A stretch of DNA of 64,000 nt, taken from contig NZ_CP019344.1 in NCBI RefSeq assembly GCF_002117125.1, positions 2,694,501 through 2,758,500 of the forward strand. Reading direction: 5' to 3'. Shown one piece after another: positions 16,738 to 26,866 of the stretch (positions are counted from its first letter, which is position 1; every line of letters begins with the position of its first letter). The notes below the pieces were generated by a model. That model was not told where the DNA came from and ran no database searches. It saw only the letters and a program-made list of their open reading frames with translations. A program made the position numbers and the translations under genes. The DNA is from Nonlabens spongiae. GTDB taxonomy: Bacteria > Bacteroidota > Bacteroidia > Flavobacteriales > Flavobacteriaceae.

Positions 16738-17502
16738 CTAAAATCCGCGCTTTTTGAACCAGCCGTGAAGAATCTCGTTGAATTCGTCAGGGTGCTCCAT
16801 CATCGCTGCGTGGCCGCATTTGTCGATCCAAAACAAATCACTATCCGGCAACTTCTCGTGAAAAGTGGTTGCAACTTCCGGCGGTGTTACCGTATCGTTT
16901 TTACCCCAAATGATGCAGGTAGGCGTCGTCATTTTCGGTAGGTCCTTAGCCATGTTATGTCTTATGGCGCTTTTTGCAATGGCGAGTGTTTTAATGAGTT
17001 TGTTACGATCGTTGGCGACTTTAAAAACCTCGTCTACAACTTCCTTAGTAGCAATTTCAGGATCGTAAAAAACCTCTTGGCTCTTCTTTTTGATGTACTC
17101 GTAGTCACCTTTTCTGGGATAACTCTCACCCATGGAATTCTCATAGAGTCCAGAACTACCTGTGATCACTAGAGCTTTGATCTTTTCAGGGAAGAGTTTT
17201 GTAGTGACCAGCCCTATGTGACCTCCCAGGGAATTCCCCAGCAAAATCACCTCATCCCAGCCTTTATACTCGATAAAAGCATTGATATGCTTGGCAAATG
17301 TTCCCACACTGGTCTTGATCAACGACATGGTGTATAAGGGAAGTGACGGAACCACAACTTCATATCCCAGTGGTGGGAAATAATCAATCACGCCGCTGAA
17401 ATTGCTCAGCCCTCCCATAAGCCCGTGTAGCACTACAATAGGAGTTCCCTCACCGCTGCTGTAGTATTCAAACTTTCCTTCCTTGATCGTTTCGTATGCC
17501 AT
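16738..17502 (-). CDS. Alpha/beta-fold hydrolase
   Basis: This 254-residue cytoplasmic enzyme has the standard hydrolase order: oxyanion loop VVLHGLMGGLSNF near residues 23-35, nucleophile elbow GNSLGGH near residue 92 (Ser), catalytic acid in WGKNDTVTPPE near residue 203, and the catalytic His in KCGHAAMMEHP near residue 231. It resembles the esterase/C-C-bond hydrolase group, but the substrate cannot be read from the sequence. It is divergent from mraZ and has its own -7 box. It sits upstream of the cell-wall cluster in several flavobacterial genomes, which does not by itself imply a role there. Confidence 0.9.
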   Translation of the reverse strand: MAYETIKEGKFEYYSSGEGTPIVVLHGLMGGLSNFSGVIDYFPPLGYEVVVPSLPLYTMSLIKTSVGTFAKHINAFIEYKGWDEVILLGNSLGGHIGLVTTKLFPEKIKALVITGSSGLYENSMGESYPRKGDYEYIKKKSQEVFYDPEIATKEVVDEVFKVANDRNKLIKTLAIAKSAIRHNMAKDLPKMTTPTCIIWGKNDTVTPPEVATTFHEKLPDSDLFWIDKCGHAAMMEHPDEFNEILHGWFKKRGF

Positions 17503-17520
17503 AAATAATGGGTATCAACG

Positions 17521-17528
17521 CAAATATA
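17521..17528 (-). promoter_or_regulatory. -7 box TATATTTG of the hydrolase gene
   Basis: Exact TAnnTTTG match on the minus strand, 18 bases upstream of the hydrolase ATG. Confidence 0.5.
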
Positions 17529-17661
17529 GGCGATTTGGTTATAGAATATTTCCCACAATGGCAAACTTAAACTATGCAGCACATTATAAATCAAATGAAC
17601 CACTCTTACTACCTCTAGACTTTTTAGAAATTTTGGGTTACAAAGATATCGTTGGATATTC

Positions 17662-17677
17662 CGCTTTCGCGAAAGCG
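17662..17677. repeat. 16-bp palindrome (copy 5)
   Basis: Perfect copy in the hydrolase-mraZ intergenic region, about 200 bases upstream of the MraZ operator. Confidence 0.9.
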
Positions 17678-17875
17678 TAACAAATCAAACTAGCAAATTT
17701 ATAAGTTAAGATGAAATCGGTTCACCTCAATTATAAGACACTAATTCACCCACCTCATATCAAGTACCATTTTAGCGCATACTGAAAACTGCGCACTGGG
17801 ATTGCAAACTGCCTACTTCCTCAATTGTTCATAACTCCCATAGTTATTCAGAAATGGATGCATTTATCAACAAAG

Positions 17876-17900
17876 TGGGAAATTGTGGTAAAATGTGGAA
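17876..17900 (+). promoter_or_regulatory. MraZ operator: three TGGnA repeats at 10-base period
   Basis: TGGGA at 17876, TGGTA at 17886 and TGGAA at 17896 repeat at exactly 10-base intervals just upstream of the mraZ -7 box. This matches the known MraZ binding pattern of direct TGGGN repeats separated by five bases. MraZ would bind here and repress its own cluster. Confidence 0.75.
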
Positions 17901-17909
17901 GCAAATTTC

Positions 17910-17917
17910 TATTTTTG
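17910..17917 (+). promoter_or_regulatory. -7 box TATTTTTG of the dcw cluster
   Basis: Exact TAnnTTTG match, 9 bases after the last MraZ repeat and 30 bases before the mraZ TTG start. The operator therefore covers the -33 region. Confidence 0.6.
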
Positions 17918-17947
17918 ACTAACTAGTTGAAAAAGCGCGTTTAAACC

Positions 17948-18415
17948 TTGGTCAATTTCATTGGGACATACGAGTGTAAGGCTGATGCAAAAGGTCGTTT
18001 TATGATGCCGTCTGGTATCAAGAAACAGCTCACGCCTATCATTCAAAATGGCTTTGTTCTGAAAAGAGCAGTATTCCAGCCATGTCTTGAGTTGTACCCC
18101 ATGGCTGAGTGGAACAAACTCATGGAAAAACTCAATGGCCTCAACCGGTTCAATCGTAAGCACAACGATTTTATCAGAAGGTTCACGGCAGGAGTAAAAC
18201 CAGTAGAAGTAGATTCAAGTGGCAGGTTGTTGATCCCTAAGGATTTGATACAGTTTGCAGGAATAAGCAAGGAAGTGACCGTGAGCAGCGCGGTAAACAT
18301 CATAGAAATTTGGGATAAAACAAAGTACGAGAAAGCCATCGATGACGCGGCAAACGACTTTGCAGATCTCGCAGAAGAAGTAATGGGCGATGACACAAGT
18401 GAACTCTTATCATGA
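17948..18415 (+). CDS. mraZ: Transcriptional regulator MraZ
   Basis: MraZ is a DNA-binding protein with two SpoVT/AbrB-like halves that controls the division and cell-wall cluster. The 155-residue product starts MVNFIGTYECKADAKGRFMM from a TTG codon. The DAKGR motif of the first half is at residues 13-17, and the matching DSSGR of the second half is near residue 94. The start is fixed by the conserved N-terminus, as no ATG is available nearby. It overlaps rsmH by 26 bases. A canonical MraZ operator lies just upstream of the promoter. Confidence 0.96.
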   Translation: MVNFIGTYECKADAKGRFMMPSGIKKQLTPIIQNGFVLKRAVFQPCLELYPMAEWNKLMEKLNGLNRFNRKHNDFIRRFTAGVKPVEVDSSGRLLIPKDLIQFAGISKEVTVSSAVNIIEIWDKTKYEKAIDDAANDFADLAEEVMGDDTSELLS

Positions 18416-19304
18416 TCCTGTTTTGCTACAGGAATCTGTGGATGGTCTCGCCATTGATCCGGCAGGGACTTATGTTGATGTGACCTTTGGTGGCGGCGGT
18501 CATTCCAGGGAAATATTGTCCAGATTGGGTCCAGAAGGGAGGTTGTTTGCCTTTGATCAAGATCAAGATGCTTTGAATAATGCCATCGACGACGAGCGGT
18601 TCATCTTAATCCACGAGAATTTTGGTTATATGAAGCGTTTCTTACGCTTTTATGGTGTTCAAAAAGTAGATGGGATTTTGGCAGATCTGGGTGTGAGTTC
18701 ACACCAGTTCAACGAGGCAGATCGTGGTTTTTCCACCCGTTTTGACGGCAGGCTGGATATGCGCATGAATCAAGAGCAGGATCTGGACGCTTCAAAAGTT
18801 TTGAATACCTATTCTGAAGAAGAGCTCAATCGGATTTTTAAGGAATTTGGTGAGTTGCGCATCGCACCTAAACTCGCACGCATTATCGTGCAAGAAAGGC
18901 AAGATGCGTCCATTGAAACCATTGCTCAGCTCAAAGAGCTTTGTGATCCTCTAGTTCCGGCGCGTATCGAGCACAAGTTTTTGGCTCAGGTGTTTCAAGC
19001 GATCCGTATTGAGGTGAATAATGAAATGAAGGTATTGCATGATTTTTTGATTCAGGCAGGACAGTTGCTGCCTAAAGGGGGGCGTTTGAGCGTGATCAGT
19101 TATCACAGCCTTGAAGATAGACCTGTAAAGCGATTCATGCGCAACGGTTTGTTTGAGGGTGAGCCAGAGAAAGATGTTTTTGGAAGAGTGGAGGTGCCTT
19201 TCAAGAAAGTAGGGAAACTCATTACGCCTTCTCAAGAAGAATTGAAAAAGAATAATAGATCGCGTAGTGCTAAGCTACGTATCGCAGAAAAAATAATGGA
19301 TTAG
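18390..19304 (+). CDS. rsmH: 16S rRNA (cytosine-1402-N4) methyltransferase RsmH
   Basis: RsmH (MraW) methylates C1402 of 16S rRNA with S-adenosylmethionine. The 304-residue protein has HDPVLLQESVDGL at the start, the SAM-binding motif VDVTFGGGGHSREIL near residues 29-43, DLGVSSHQF near residue 99 and the conserved ending SYHSLEDRPVKRFM near residue 237. It begins inside the last codons of mraZ (26-base overlap) and ends one base before ftsL. Length and motifs are typical. Confidence 0.96.
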   Translation: MTQVNSYHDPVLLQESVDGLAIDPAGTYVDVTFGGGGHSREILSRLGPEGRLFAFDQDQDALNNAIDDERFILIHENFGYMKRFLRFYGVQKVDGILADLGVSSHQFNEADRGFSTRFDGRLDMRMNQEQDLDASKVLNTYSEEELNRIFKEFGELRIAPKLARIIVQERQDASIETIAQLKELCDPLVPARIEHKFLAQVFQAIRIEVNNEMKVLHDFLIQAGQLLPKGGRLSVISYHSLEDRPVKRFMRNGLFEGEPEKDVFGRVEVPFKKVGKLITPSQEELKKNNRSRSAKLRIAEKIMD

Positions 19305-19305
19305 C

Positions 19306-19632
19306 ATGGCGGCAAAGGTCTACGATTTTTTCAAGGGAAGTTTTCTGACAAATGATGATGCGCTCAAGAACTGGCGCTTCATTTTGTTTGCGGCCGCACT
19401 CGCCATGGTGATGATTTATACCGGCCACTCTTTTGAGAAAAAAGTGCACCGCATGGCGCAACTTACAGATCAAGTGAGTGAATTGCGCAGCGAGTATCTG
19501 GATGGTCAGGACCAGCTCATGTTTATACAAATGGAGTCCAGAGTCGCAGAAAATCTCAAAAATTCAGGAGTGGGACCTGCAGAACACCCACCGCTCAAGA
19601 TTGTGGTGCGTTCTAAAATGAAAGATAAATAA
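19306..19632 (+). CDS. ftsL: FtsL-like division protein
   Basis: This 108-residue bitopic membrane protein has a short cytoplasmic N-terminus, one transmembrane helix (WRFILFAAALAMVMIYTGH, near residues 23-41) and a short periplasmic helical region with a heptad-like pattern (MAQLTDQVSELRSEYL). This is the FtsL topology. FtsL joins FtsB and FtsQ to recruit and activate FtsW and FtsI at the septum. Sequence similarity in this family is weak, so the call rests on topology and on its place between rsmH and ftsI. Its stop shares a base with the ftsI start. Confidence 0.8.
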   Translation: MAAKVYDFFKGSFLTNDDALKNWRFILFAAALAMVMIYTGHSFEKKVHRMAQLTDQVSELRSEYLDGQDQLMFIQMESRVAENLKNSGVGPAEHPPLKIVVRSKMKDK

Positions 19633-21611
19633 TGGCAACCAGCGATAAAAACATATTGACCCGCATGTATGTGATGGCCGCAATCTTTATCGTGGTCTGT
19701 CTGCTCATCGTAGGCCAGATTATGCACATTCAATTTGTGGATGGCGATAAATACCGCGCTCAAGCTGACTTGCGTATTTTCAAAAACGACACCATACCCG
19801 CAAATCGAGGCAACCTTTATGATGCCAATGGTCAGCTGCTGGCCACTTCGATCAATAAGTTTGACATCCGTTTTGATGCGGTGGCTCCCAGTGACAATGA
19901 CTTTAATGAGTTGATAGGGCCTTTATGTGACTCGCTTTCGCGAAAGCTGAACAAATCAAAATCCTATTATTTAAGCAGACTCAGAAAAGCTAGATCCAAT
20001 CGCAATCGCTACGTGTTGCTGGCTAAAAATATTAAATACAGCGATTATAAGCAGATCAAATCCTTTCCATTGCTGTCAAAAGGACCTTATCGCGGCGGAC
20101 TCATTGTAGAGCAACGAGTGGTAAGAGAACATCCTTTAGGGAAAATGGCAGAACGCATCGTGGGTTATGACCGCCCGGGTAGCGCGCCAGTGGGTCTGGA
20201 AGGAGCATTCAGCCCATTTTTGCGTGGGAGCAACGGAGTACGCCTCAAGCAGAAAATCTCAAAGAGTCAATGGAAACCCATTAATAGTGCTAATGAAGTC
20301 GAACCTGTTGATGGATATGATGTTTACACTACGATTGACGTGAATATGCAAGATGTGGCACACCACGCCCTTTTGCAACAACTGGAATATTTTGAAGCCG
20401 ATCATGGAACTGCCGTAGTCATGGAAGTAGAGACTGGTGAGATCAAGGCTTTGTCCAATCTGGGGCGAGGTAAAAGTGGTAAATACTTTGAGAAACGCAA
20501 TTACGCAATCTGGGAATCTCACGAGCCAGGGTCCACATTTAAACTAATGAGTGTGATCGCCGCACTTGAAGACAAAGTTGTGGATACGAGTACCGTATTT
20601 GACACTAAGAATGGGAAAATTAGTTATTACGGGCGTAATGTGCGCGACTCTAAGTACGGTGGCTATGGGAAGATCAGTGTTGCCAAAGCCTTTGAGCTCT
20701 CTTCAAATACAGCGCTAGTTCAAATGGTTCATGACAATTATAAGAACCGGGAAGAGGATTACGTGGACCGACTTTACAGTATGAATCTCAACGATAGATT
20801 GGGATTACCGGTAGTGGGAGAAGGAAGTCCTATGATTCCGCATCCTGATGATCCTAACTGGAGTGGACTTTCTTTGCCATGGATGGGATTTGGTTATGGG
20901 GTGCAAATGACGCCTTTGCAAACCTTGACCTTTTATAATGCTGTTGCAAATAATGGGGTTATGGTGAAGCCGCGACTCATCCGTGAGGTACGGTCTAAGG
21001 ACAAAATCATAGAAAAGTACGATCGCGAAATAATTAATCCGGCGATTTGTACGCAGAGTACGATCGACAAGGTTAAAGTAATGATGGAGAACGTGGTGCG
21101 CAGAGGAACAGCGGACAACCTTTACACAGAAAATTTTTCCATGGCAGGTAAAACTGGTACTTGTCAGGCAGAATACTGGATCAAACCAGGAAACTACATC
21201 GCGTCATTTGCCGGCTATTTCCCAGCTGACAAGCCTAAGTACAGTTGCATCGTAGTTATTCATAAGCCAAATGTGGAAAAAGGCTATTACGGTAACATCG
21301 TTGCTGGTCCGGTATTCAAAAAAATCGCTCAAAAAATCTATGCTGATAACCCACGCATGGATAAGGTGGAGCTTTCCGAAAGTCAGCTGGCCAGCGTAGA
21401 GCAATCTCAATCAGAATACTATAAGAAAGTACAATCCAGCTCTACTCAAATTCCCAATTTAAAAGGAATGGAAGCGATGGATGCCATTGCCATCATCGAG
21501 AATTTAGGAGCAAGTGTTAAGGTAGTAGGAACAGGTAAAGTGGTGAATCAAAGTTTAAAGCCGGGTTCAAAAGTTTCCAGTCAAGATCAAATAATCATCA
21601 ACCTTTTATGA
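19632..21611 (+). CDS. ftsI: Septal penicillin-binding protein (FtsI/PBP3 type) with PASTA domain
   Basis: This is the septal peptidoglycan transpeptidase working with FtsW. The 659-residue protein has one N-terminal transmembrane helix (about residues 11-32) and a dimerisation domain. The transpeptidase domain shows the active-site motif STFK near residue 301 (in EPGSTFKLMS), SSNTALVQ near residue 358 and KTGTCQ near residue 508. A C-terminal PASTA domain follows from about residue 607 (IPNLKGMEAMDAIAIIENLG). A 15-base copy of the palindromic repeat is read here in another frame as SLSRK near residue 102. It overlaps murE by four bases (ATGA). Confidence 0.94.
   Translation: MATSDKNILTRMYVMAAIFIVVCLLIVGQIMHIQFVDGDKYRAQADLRIFKNDTIPANRGNLYDANGQLLATSINKFDIRFDAVAPSDNDFNELIGPLCDSLSRKLNKSKSYYLSRLRKARSNRNRYVLLAKNIKYSDYKQIKSFPLLSKGPYRGGLIVEQRVVREHPLGKMAERIVGYDRPGSAPVGLEGAFSPFLRGSNGVRLKQKISKSQWKPINSANEVEPVDGYDVYTTIDVNMQDVAHHALLQQLEYFEADHGTAVVMEVETGEIKALSNLGRGKSGKYFEKRNYAIWESHEPGSTFKLMSVIAALEDKVVDTSTVFDTKNGKISYYGRNVRDSKYGGYGKISVAKAFELSSNTALVQMVHDNYKNREEDYVDRLYSMNLNDRLGLPVVGEGSPMIPHPDDPNWSGLSLPWMGFGYGVQMTPLQTLTFYNAVANNGVMVKPRLIREVRSKDKIIEKYDREIINPAICTQSTIDKVKVMMENVVRRGTADNLYTENFSMAGKTGTCQAEYWIKPGNYIASFAGYFPADKPKYSCIVVIHKPNVEKGYYGNIVAGPVFKKIAQKIYADNPRMDKVELSESQLASVEQSQSEYYKKVQSSSTQIPNLKGMEAMDAIAIIENLGASVKVVGTGKVVNQSLKPGSKVSSQDQIIINLL
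19933..19947. repeat. Palindromic repeat, 15 of 16 bases (copy 6)
   Basis: The copy in ftsI lacks only the final G and is the sole full-length coding copy read as SLSRK instead of AFAKA. Confidence 0.85.
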
Positions 21612-23074
21612 AAAACCTGCAAGAGCTTCTTTACAAAGTCCCGCTAGAAACTGTTGTGGGATCAACGCAAGTTGAGGTGGAAAACATTCACTTTGATTCA
21701 AGGCAAGTGGGTGATGGTGATGTGTTTATTGCGCTGAAAGGGACAGCTTCAGACGGTCATGATTTTATAGAAAAAGCAATTGATCAAGGTGCGCTAGCTA
21801 TTGTTCTTGAAAATTTACCAAAAGAAACTCACGAGAACATCACTTATATCAAGGTAGAAAGTTCCCATAAAGCATTGGCGAGGATGGCTGCCAATTATTT
21901 TGAGAACCCTTCGCGAGAATTAAAGTTAGTCGGCGTAACTGGGACAAACGGTAAAACCACTACGACAAGTTTGTTATACAGCTTATTCAAAGATTGTGGT
22001 TTTAAGACAGGATTGATCTCCACGGTTCATGTACTTGTAGATGAAAAAACGATCCCAACCAAGCATACGACTCCAGATCCAATAACAATCAATTCTTACC
22101 TGCGTGAGATGGTGGACGCTGGTGTTGATTACTGTTTTATGGAGGTGAGCAGTCACGGAATTGCTCAAGAACGAGTGGGCGCATTGCATTTTGCAGGTGG
22201 CGTTTTTACTAACCTTTCCCACGATCATCTTGATTACCACAAAACCTTCGCTGAATACCGTGATGTGAAGAAGCGGTTTTTTGATGAATTACCCGCGTCA
22301 TCATTTGCTTTGACTAACGTGGACGATAAAAACGGCAACTACATGTTGCAGAATACCAAGGCAAAAAAACTGGGTTACGCCTTAAAAACCATCACCGATT
22401 ATCAGGCAAAGATTATAGAAAATCAATTCGGTGGTTTATTGCTGAAAATCAATGAACAAGAAGTGTGGACTAAGATGATCGGTAGGTTCAATGCTTATAA
22501 CATGCTGGCCATCTACGGAGCTGCCATTGAATTAGGGCTCGAAAAAGAAGAGGTGCTCGTCGCCATTTCAAAACTCAAAGGTGTTTCCGGTAGGTTCCAA
22601 TATTTCACAACAGCAAAGGAAAAAATCACTACCATAGTTGACTATGCTCATACTCCAGATGCCCTTGAAAATGTGCTGGAGACTATAAACGCCATACGCA
22701 CTAAAAATGAAACGCTGATTACCGTTGTAGGCTGTGGAGGTGATCGTGACAAGACTAAGCGTCCTAAAATGGCTCAGATCGCAGCTTCATTAAGTGATAA
22801 AGTTATTTTAACCAGCGACAATCCGCGTACTGAGGATCCTCAAGAGATTCTCGATGATATGGAGAAAGGTGTCGAGCCGCAGGATTTTAAAAAAGTGCTC
22901 AATGTGCTTAACAGAAAGCAGGCGATCAAAACCGCAGCTCAAATGGCTCGTGAAAATGACATCATTCTCATAGCTGGTAAGGGCCACGAGACCTATCAAG
23001 AAATAAACGGTGTACGACACGATTTTGATGACAGAAACATTGCCATGGAACTCTTAAACCTCTTAGATAAATAA
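21608..23074 (+). CDS. murE: UDP-MurNAc-L-Ala-D-Glu:meso-diaminopimelate ligase MurE
   Basis: MurE adds the third amino acid to the peptidoglycan precursor. The 488-residue protein has the N-terminal UDP-MurNAc-binding domain ([15 protein letters not shown]), the ATP-binding motif [11 protein letters not shown] near residues 112-122, the central-domain HDHLDYH near residue 209, and DNPRTEDP near residue 401. The DNPR form indicates meso-diaminopimelate rather than lysine as substrate. It overlaps ftsI and lies two bases before mraY. Confidence 0.97.
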   Translation: MKNLQELLYKVPLETVVGSTQVEVENIHFDSRQVGDGDVFIALKGTASDGHDFIEKAIDQGALAIVLENLPKETHENITYIKVESSHKALARMAANYFENPSRELKLVGVTGTNGKTTTTSLLYSLFKDCGFKTGLISTVHVLVDEKTIPTKHTTPDPITINSYLREMVDAGVDYCFMEVSSHGIAQERVGALHFAGGVFTNLSHDHLDYHKTFAEYRDVKKRFFDELPASSFALTNVDDKNGNYMLQNTKAKKLGYALKTITDYQAKIIENQFGGLLLKINEQEVWTKMIGRFNAYNMLAIYGAAIELGLEKEEVLVAISKLKGVSGRFQYFTTAKEKITTIVDYAHTPDALENVLETINAIRTKNETLITVVGCGGDRDKTKRPKMAQIAASLSDKVILTSDNPRTEDPQEILDDMEKGVEPQDFKKVLNVLNRKQAIKTAAQMARENDIILIAGKGHETYQEINGVRHDFDDRNIAMELLNLLDK

Positions 23075-23076
23075 CA

Positions 23077-24309
23077 ATGCTGTATTATCTCATAGACTAT
23101 TTAGAACAAGAGTTCGGCTTGCCAGGAGCGTCGCTGTTTAGTTACATCACGTTTAGGGCAGCGATTGCATTTATCATGTCTCTGGGTTTTTCTACCATTT
23201 ATGGAAAGAAGATCATACGCTATTTGCAGAAACAGCAAGTAGGTGAAACGGTAAGAGATTTAGGGCTGGAAGGTCAGGCGCAAAAAGCAGGAACGCCCAC
23301 TATGGGAGGTTTGATCATCATTTTTTCAACGTTGATCCCTGTTGTTCTTCTAGCGGCCATCGACAATATTTACGTAGTCATGCTGATCATTACCACGATC
23401 TGGATGGGTTTGATCGGTTTTACAGATGATTACATTAAGATTTTTAAGAAAGACAAAGGTGGCCTACACGGTAAATTTAAGGTAATCGGTCAGGTAGGTT
23501 TAGGTGCAATCGTAGGAGCTATAATGTACTTCCACCCGGGTATAACGATCAAAGAAGAAATCAGAAATCCGGAACAGCAACAAGAGGCATTGCTGCAAAC
23601 TTCTCCAGTAGAATTTACCGAAGCAAAGCAGTCCACAAAAACCACTATTCCTTTCGTAAAAAACAATGAACTGGATTATTCCAGAGTTTTTGAATGGATC
23701 AGTCCTGAACTGGTAAGCTGGTCTTGGCTCATTTTTATTCCAATAGTTATCATAATCGTGACGGCGGTTTCAAACGGAGCTAACCTTACTGATGGAATCG
23801 ATGGACTCGCGGCGGGCACCAGCGCTATAATCGTGATCACGCTGGCATTGTTTGCCTGGATCTCGGGTAATATCATTTTTGCAGATTACCTCAATGTCAT
23901 GTACATCCCTAATTCTGGGGAAATGGTGGTGTTTATAGCTGCCTTTGCCGGTGGGCTAGTAGGTTTTTTATGGTACAACACTTATCCCGCTCAAGTTTTT
24001 ATGGGAGATACGGGAAGCTTGACCATAGGCGGAATCATAGCCGTACTGGCCATCGCTACACGCAAAGAATTATTGATCCCGATCCTGTGTGGTGTTTTCT
24101 TGATGGAAAATTTATCGGTCATGATGCAGGTGAGCTGGTTCAAATACACCAAAAAGAAATTTGGAGAAGGACGTCGCATCTTTTTGATGTCACCACTTCA
24201 CCACCATTATCAGAAGCGTGGTATCCACGAGAGCAAAATCGTTGTGCGCTTTTGGATCGTGGGGATTTTACTCGCCATCATCAGTATTGTAACCCTTAAA
24301 ATCAGATAA
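23077..24309 (+). CDS. mraY: Phospho-MurNAc-pentapeptide translocase MraY
   Basis: MraY transfers phospho-MurNAc-pentapeptide to undecaprenyl phosphate, making lipid I. This 410-residue integral membrane protein shows AGTPTMGGL near residue 72, the acidic motif [12 protein letters not shown] near residue 115, [12 protein letters not shown] near residue 237 and [11 protein letters not shown] near residue 370. It is about 50 residues longer than the E. coli enzyme because of a hydrophilic insert near residues 160-205. I recall the same in other Bacteroidota MraY proteins. The stop shares a base with the murD start. Confidence 0.97.
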   Translation: MLYYLIDYLEQEFGLPGASLFSYITFRAAIAFIMSLGFSTIYGKKIIRYLQKQQVGETVRDLGLEGQAQKAGTPTMGGLIIIFSTLIPVVLLAAIDNIYVVMLIITTIWMGLIGFTDDYIKIFKKDKGGLHGKFKVIGQVGLGAIVGAIMYFHPGITIKEEIRNPEQQQEALLQTSPVEFTEAKQSTKTTIPFVKNNELDYSRVFEWISPELVSWSWLIFIPIVIIIVTAVSNGANLTDGIDGLAAGTSAIIVITLALFAWISGNIIFADYLNVMYIPNSGEMVVFIAAFAGGLVGFLWYNTYPAQVFMGDTGSLTIGGIIAVLAIATRKELLIPILCGVFLMENLSVMMQVSWFKYTKKKFGEGRRIFLMSPLHHHYQKRGIHESKIVVRFWIVGILLAIISIVTLKIR

Positions 24310-25661
24310 TGAAAGGGTTGGAAAACATACATAAAATCGTAGTTCTTGGATTGGGAAGGAGTGGCGTGGGTGCTGCCGTCTTGGCTCAGAAACATGGTTT
24401 TGATGTTTTTGTAAGCGATGGAGGGGGTGGAGGTTCCGCTTTCGCGAAAGCGTTACAAGAAAAAGATATTTCCTATGAGACCGGCGGTCATTCCATGGAT
24501 AAAATCCTGCAAGCCGATCTTGTGGTGAAAAGTCCTGGAATACCTGATACGGTTGAAGTGATCAAAAAGATTCATGAGGCTGGAATTCAGATCGTTTCTG
24601 AGATTGAATTTGCTTCAAGGTTTACAGAAGAAACGCTTATTGCCATCACAGGAAGCAATGGAAAAACTACCGTCACCAGTTTTACAGGCCACATGCTTAG
24701 AGAGGCTGGACTGGAACTGACCGTAGGAGGAAACATAGGCGAGAGTTTTGCCGCTCAAGTTGCTGAAGGATCTGCGCAATATCGAGTGCTGGAAGTAAGC
24801 AGTTTTCAGCTGGATGGGATCGATACGTTCAAGCCGCATATCGCGGTATTGCTCAACATAACGCCAGATCATCTGGATCGATACGATTACAAATTTGAAA
24901 ACTACATCGCGAGTAAAATGCGCATCGCGATGAATCAAGATGAGAACGATTACCTCATCTATAACGCTGACGATCCCGTGATCGTAGAAGCTATAAAAAA
25001 AAGAAAGATCAAGTCGCGCCTTGTTCCTTTTTCGCTTGAGCGAAAACTGGATTACGGATGCTACTTAGAAGATAACAACATCACAATAACATTAGATAAC
25101 AACACAATTTCCATGTCAACAGATCATTTAACAATCAAAGGACGCCACAACACGGCAAATGCAATGGCTGCCTCAACCACGGCCAAGTTGCTCCAAATCA
25201 GAAAGGAAACCATAAGACAAAGCATGCAATCCTTTCAAGGGGTAGAGCATAGGCTTGAGAATGTATTGAAAATCAATAAAGTGCAATACATTAACGACTC
25301 TAAGGCCACCAACGTGAATGCCACCTATTTTGCCCTCGAAAGCATGGAGCAACCTACAGTTTGGATAGTAGGGGGAGTTGATAAGGGTAATGATTATTCT
25401 GAACTCTACAGCTTAGTTAACAGAAAGGTTAAAGCCATCGTTTGTTTGGGAACAGACAACTCGAGAATCGTAGAAGCTTTCGGGAACTGTGTGGAGCAAA
25501 TGGTAGAAACCAGCAGTATGGAAGACGCCGTGCGTGTAGCCTACAAACTTTCTGAGGCTGGAGATAACGTTTTGTTGAGCCCGGCATGCGCGAGTTTTGA
25601 TCTCTTTGAAAATTACGAAGACCGTGGTCGCCAATTCAAAAATGCAGTAAGAGGATTATAA
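24309..25661 (+). CDS. murD: UDP-MurNAc-L-alanine:D-glutamate ligase MurD
   Basis: MurD adds D-glutamate to UDP-MurNAc-L-Ala. The 450-residue enzyme has VVLGLGRSGVG near residues 11-21, the ATP loop AITGSNGKTTV near residues 113-123, NITPDHLDRY near residue 184 and NDSKATN near residue 330. The N-terminal domain carries the in-frame palindromic repeat as SAFAKALQ near residues 43-50, in a surface segment after DGGGGG. The ftsW start (TTG) follows two bases after the stop. Confidence 0.97.
   Translation: MKGLENIHKIVVLGLGRSGVGAAVLAQKHGFDVFVSDGGGGGSAFAKALQEKDISYETGGHSMDKILQADLVVKSPGIPDTVEVIKKIHEAGIQIVSEIEFASRFTEETLIAITGSNGKTTVTSFTGHMLREAGLELTVGGNIGESFAAQVAEGSAQYRVLEVSSFQLDGIDTFKPHIAVLLNITPDHLDRYDYKFENYIASKMRIAMNQDENDYLIYNADDPVIVEAIKKRKIKSRLVPFSLERKLDYGCYLEDNNITITLDNNTISMSTDHLTIKGRHNTANAMAASTTAKLLQIRKETIRQSMQSFQGVEHRLENVLKINKVQYINDSKATNVNATYFALESMEQPTVWIVGGVDKGNDYSELYSLVNRKVKAIVCLGTDNSRIVEAFGNCVEQMVETSSMEDAVRVAYKLSEAGDNVLLSPACASFDLFENYEDRGRQFKNAVRGL
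24437..24452. repeat. 16-bp palindrome (copy 7)
   Basis: Perfect copy inside murD, read AFAKA in the N-terminal UDP-binding domain. Confidence 0.9.
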
Positions 25662-25663
25662 AA

Positions 25664-26866
25664 TTGAAGATCAAAGATTACATAGCGGGCGATCGATTTC
25701 TATGGGCATTAGTGCTCGTGCTTTTACTGTTTTCATTTTTACCGGTATATAGCGCCAGTACAAACCTGGCGTATTTAGGACATGGGACCGGTAATACAAT
25801 GAAGTTTTTGGTGAAACATTTTGCTCATGTGATCATTGGTTTGTTTTTGCTTTATGCAGTACATAAAATTCCCTACAACTATTTCAAGGGATTGAGCATT
25901 TTATTGCTGCCTATTGTGGTAGTGCTATTGATTTTTACAGCAGTTCAGGGCGGTACTATGGGCGGTGCAAACGCTGCCAGATGGATTACTATTCCCGGTG
26001 TGGGCGTACAGTTTCAGACCAGTACGTTTGCTGCTGTGGTATTGATGGTTTGGGTGGCAAAATACCTGACCAGCATCAAAGATAAAACGATCACTTTTAA
26101 GCAATCTGTTTTACCTCTTTGGGTACCAGTAGGAGTCGTTTTGGCGCTGGTTTTACCTGCCAATTTCTCAACAACAGCGTTGATCTTTTCCATGGTTTTA
26201 TTGTTATGTTTTGTAGGTGGTTATCCCAAAAGATATCTCGCAGGAATCCTCGGCATTGGAGTTGTTGCTTTAGGGCTATTTGTTTTGACAGCAAAAGCTT
26301 TTCCAGGCCTCTTCCCCAATCGGGTGGATACGTGGGTTTCCCGTATTGCAAGCTTTTCAGGAGAAGGTGATGCTGATACAACTTATCAGGTAGATAAAGC
26401 CAAAACAGCCATTGCTAAAGGACACATTTTTGGAGAAGGTCCTGGTAAGAGTACCTCAAAACATTTCCTACCACAATCCTCAAGTGATTTTATCTACGCG
26501 ATAATCATTGAAGAATTCGGTTTGATCGGTGGTGTGTTTGTGTTGATGGTATATATGCTGTTTTTGTTTCGACTGGTCATTATCGCGACCAAAACCGAGA
26601 CCGTATTCGGCAGATTACTGGTGATAGGAGTAGGTTTCCCGATTGTTTTTCAAGCTTTGATTAATATGGCTGTGGCCGTGAACCTTATGCCCGTTACTGG
26701 TCAGACTTTACCATTTATTAGTAGTGGTGGAACTTCTATACTCATGAGTTGTATGGCAGTAGGAATCGTGTTGAGCGTGAGCAAACAGCGTCAAGAAGTT
26801 AAAGAACAAAATTCACCAGCTGAAGAAGAAATGAACCCCCTAAACGTTTTAAGTGAAGCCATATAG
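25664..26866 (+). CDS. ftsW: Lipid II polymerase FtsW (SEDS family)
   Basis: FtsW is the SEDS-family glycosyltransferase that polymerises septal peptidoglycan with FtsI. The 400-residue protein has about ten transmembrane segments, the AARWI motif near residue 105, [10 protein letters not shown] near residue 261 and the family ending [19 protein letters not shown] near residue 345. The start is TTG at 25664, fixed by the tight spacing to murD and by the conserved N-terminal layout. It overlaps murG by 14 bases. Confidence 0.95.
   Translation: MKIKDYIAGDRFLWALVLVLLLFSFLPVYSASTNLAYLGHGTGNTMKFLVKHFAHVIIGLFLLYAVHKIPYNYFKGLSILLLPIVVVLLIFTAVQGGTMGGANAARWITIPGVGVQFQTSTFAAVVLMVWVAKYLTSIKDKTITFKQSVLPLWVPVGVVLALVLPANFSTTALIFSMVLLLCFVGGYPKRYLAGILGIGVVALGLFVLTAKAFPGLFPNRVDTWVSRIASFSGEGDADTTYQVDKAKTAIAKGHIFGEGPGKSTSKHFLPQSSSDFIYAIIIEEFGLIGGVFVLMVYMLFLFRLVIIATKTETVFGRLLVIGVGFPIVFQALINMAVAVNLMPVTGQTLPFISSGGTSILMSCMAVGIVLSVSKQRQEVKEQNSPAEEEMNPLNVLSEAI

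Larger units (their letters stand above)
17503..17947. other. Divergent intergenic region before the dcw cluster
   Basis: This 445-base region holds, from left to right, a minus-strand -7 box for the hydrolase (17521-17528), a copy of the 16-bp palindrome, the three-repeat MraZ operator (17876-17900) and the plus-strand -7 box of mraZ. An ATG at 17558 opens a 40-codon frame ending in SAFAKA at 17680. It has no recognisable homology and depends on the repeat for its last codons, so it is not called as a gene. Confidence 0.6.

Noticed and set aside
17558..17680. 40-codon ORF ending in SAFAKA before mraZ
   Set aside because: No recognisable family, and its end is supplied by the interspersed palindrome; likely a chance frame.
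25029..25046. Hairpin TTTTCGCTTGAGCGAAAA inside murD, considered as another repeat copy
   Set aside because: It shares only the CGCTT/GCGAAA theme and does not match the 16-bp palindrome; single occurrence.
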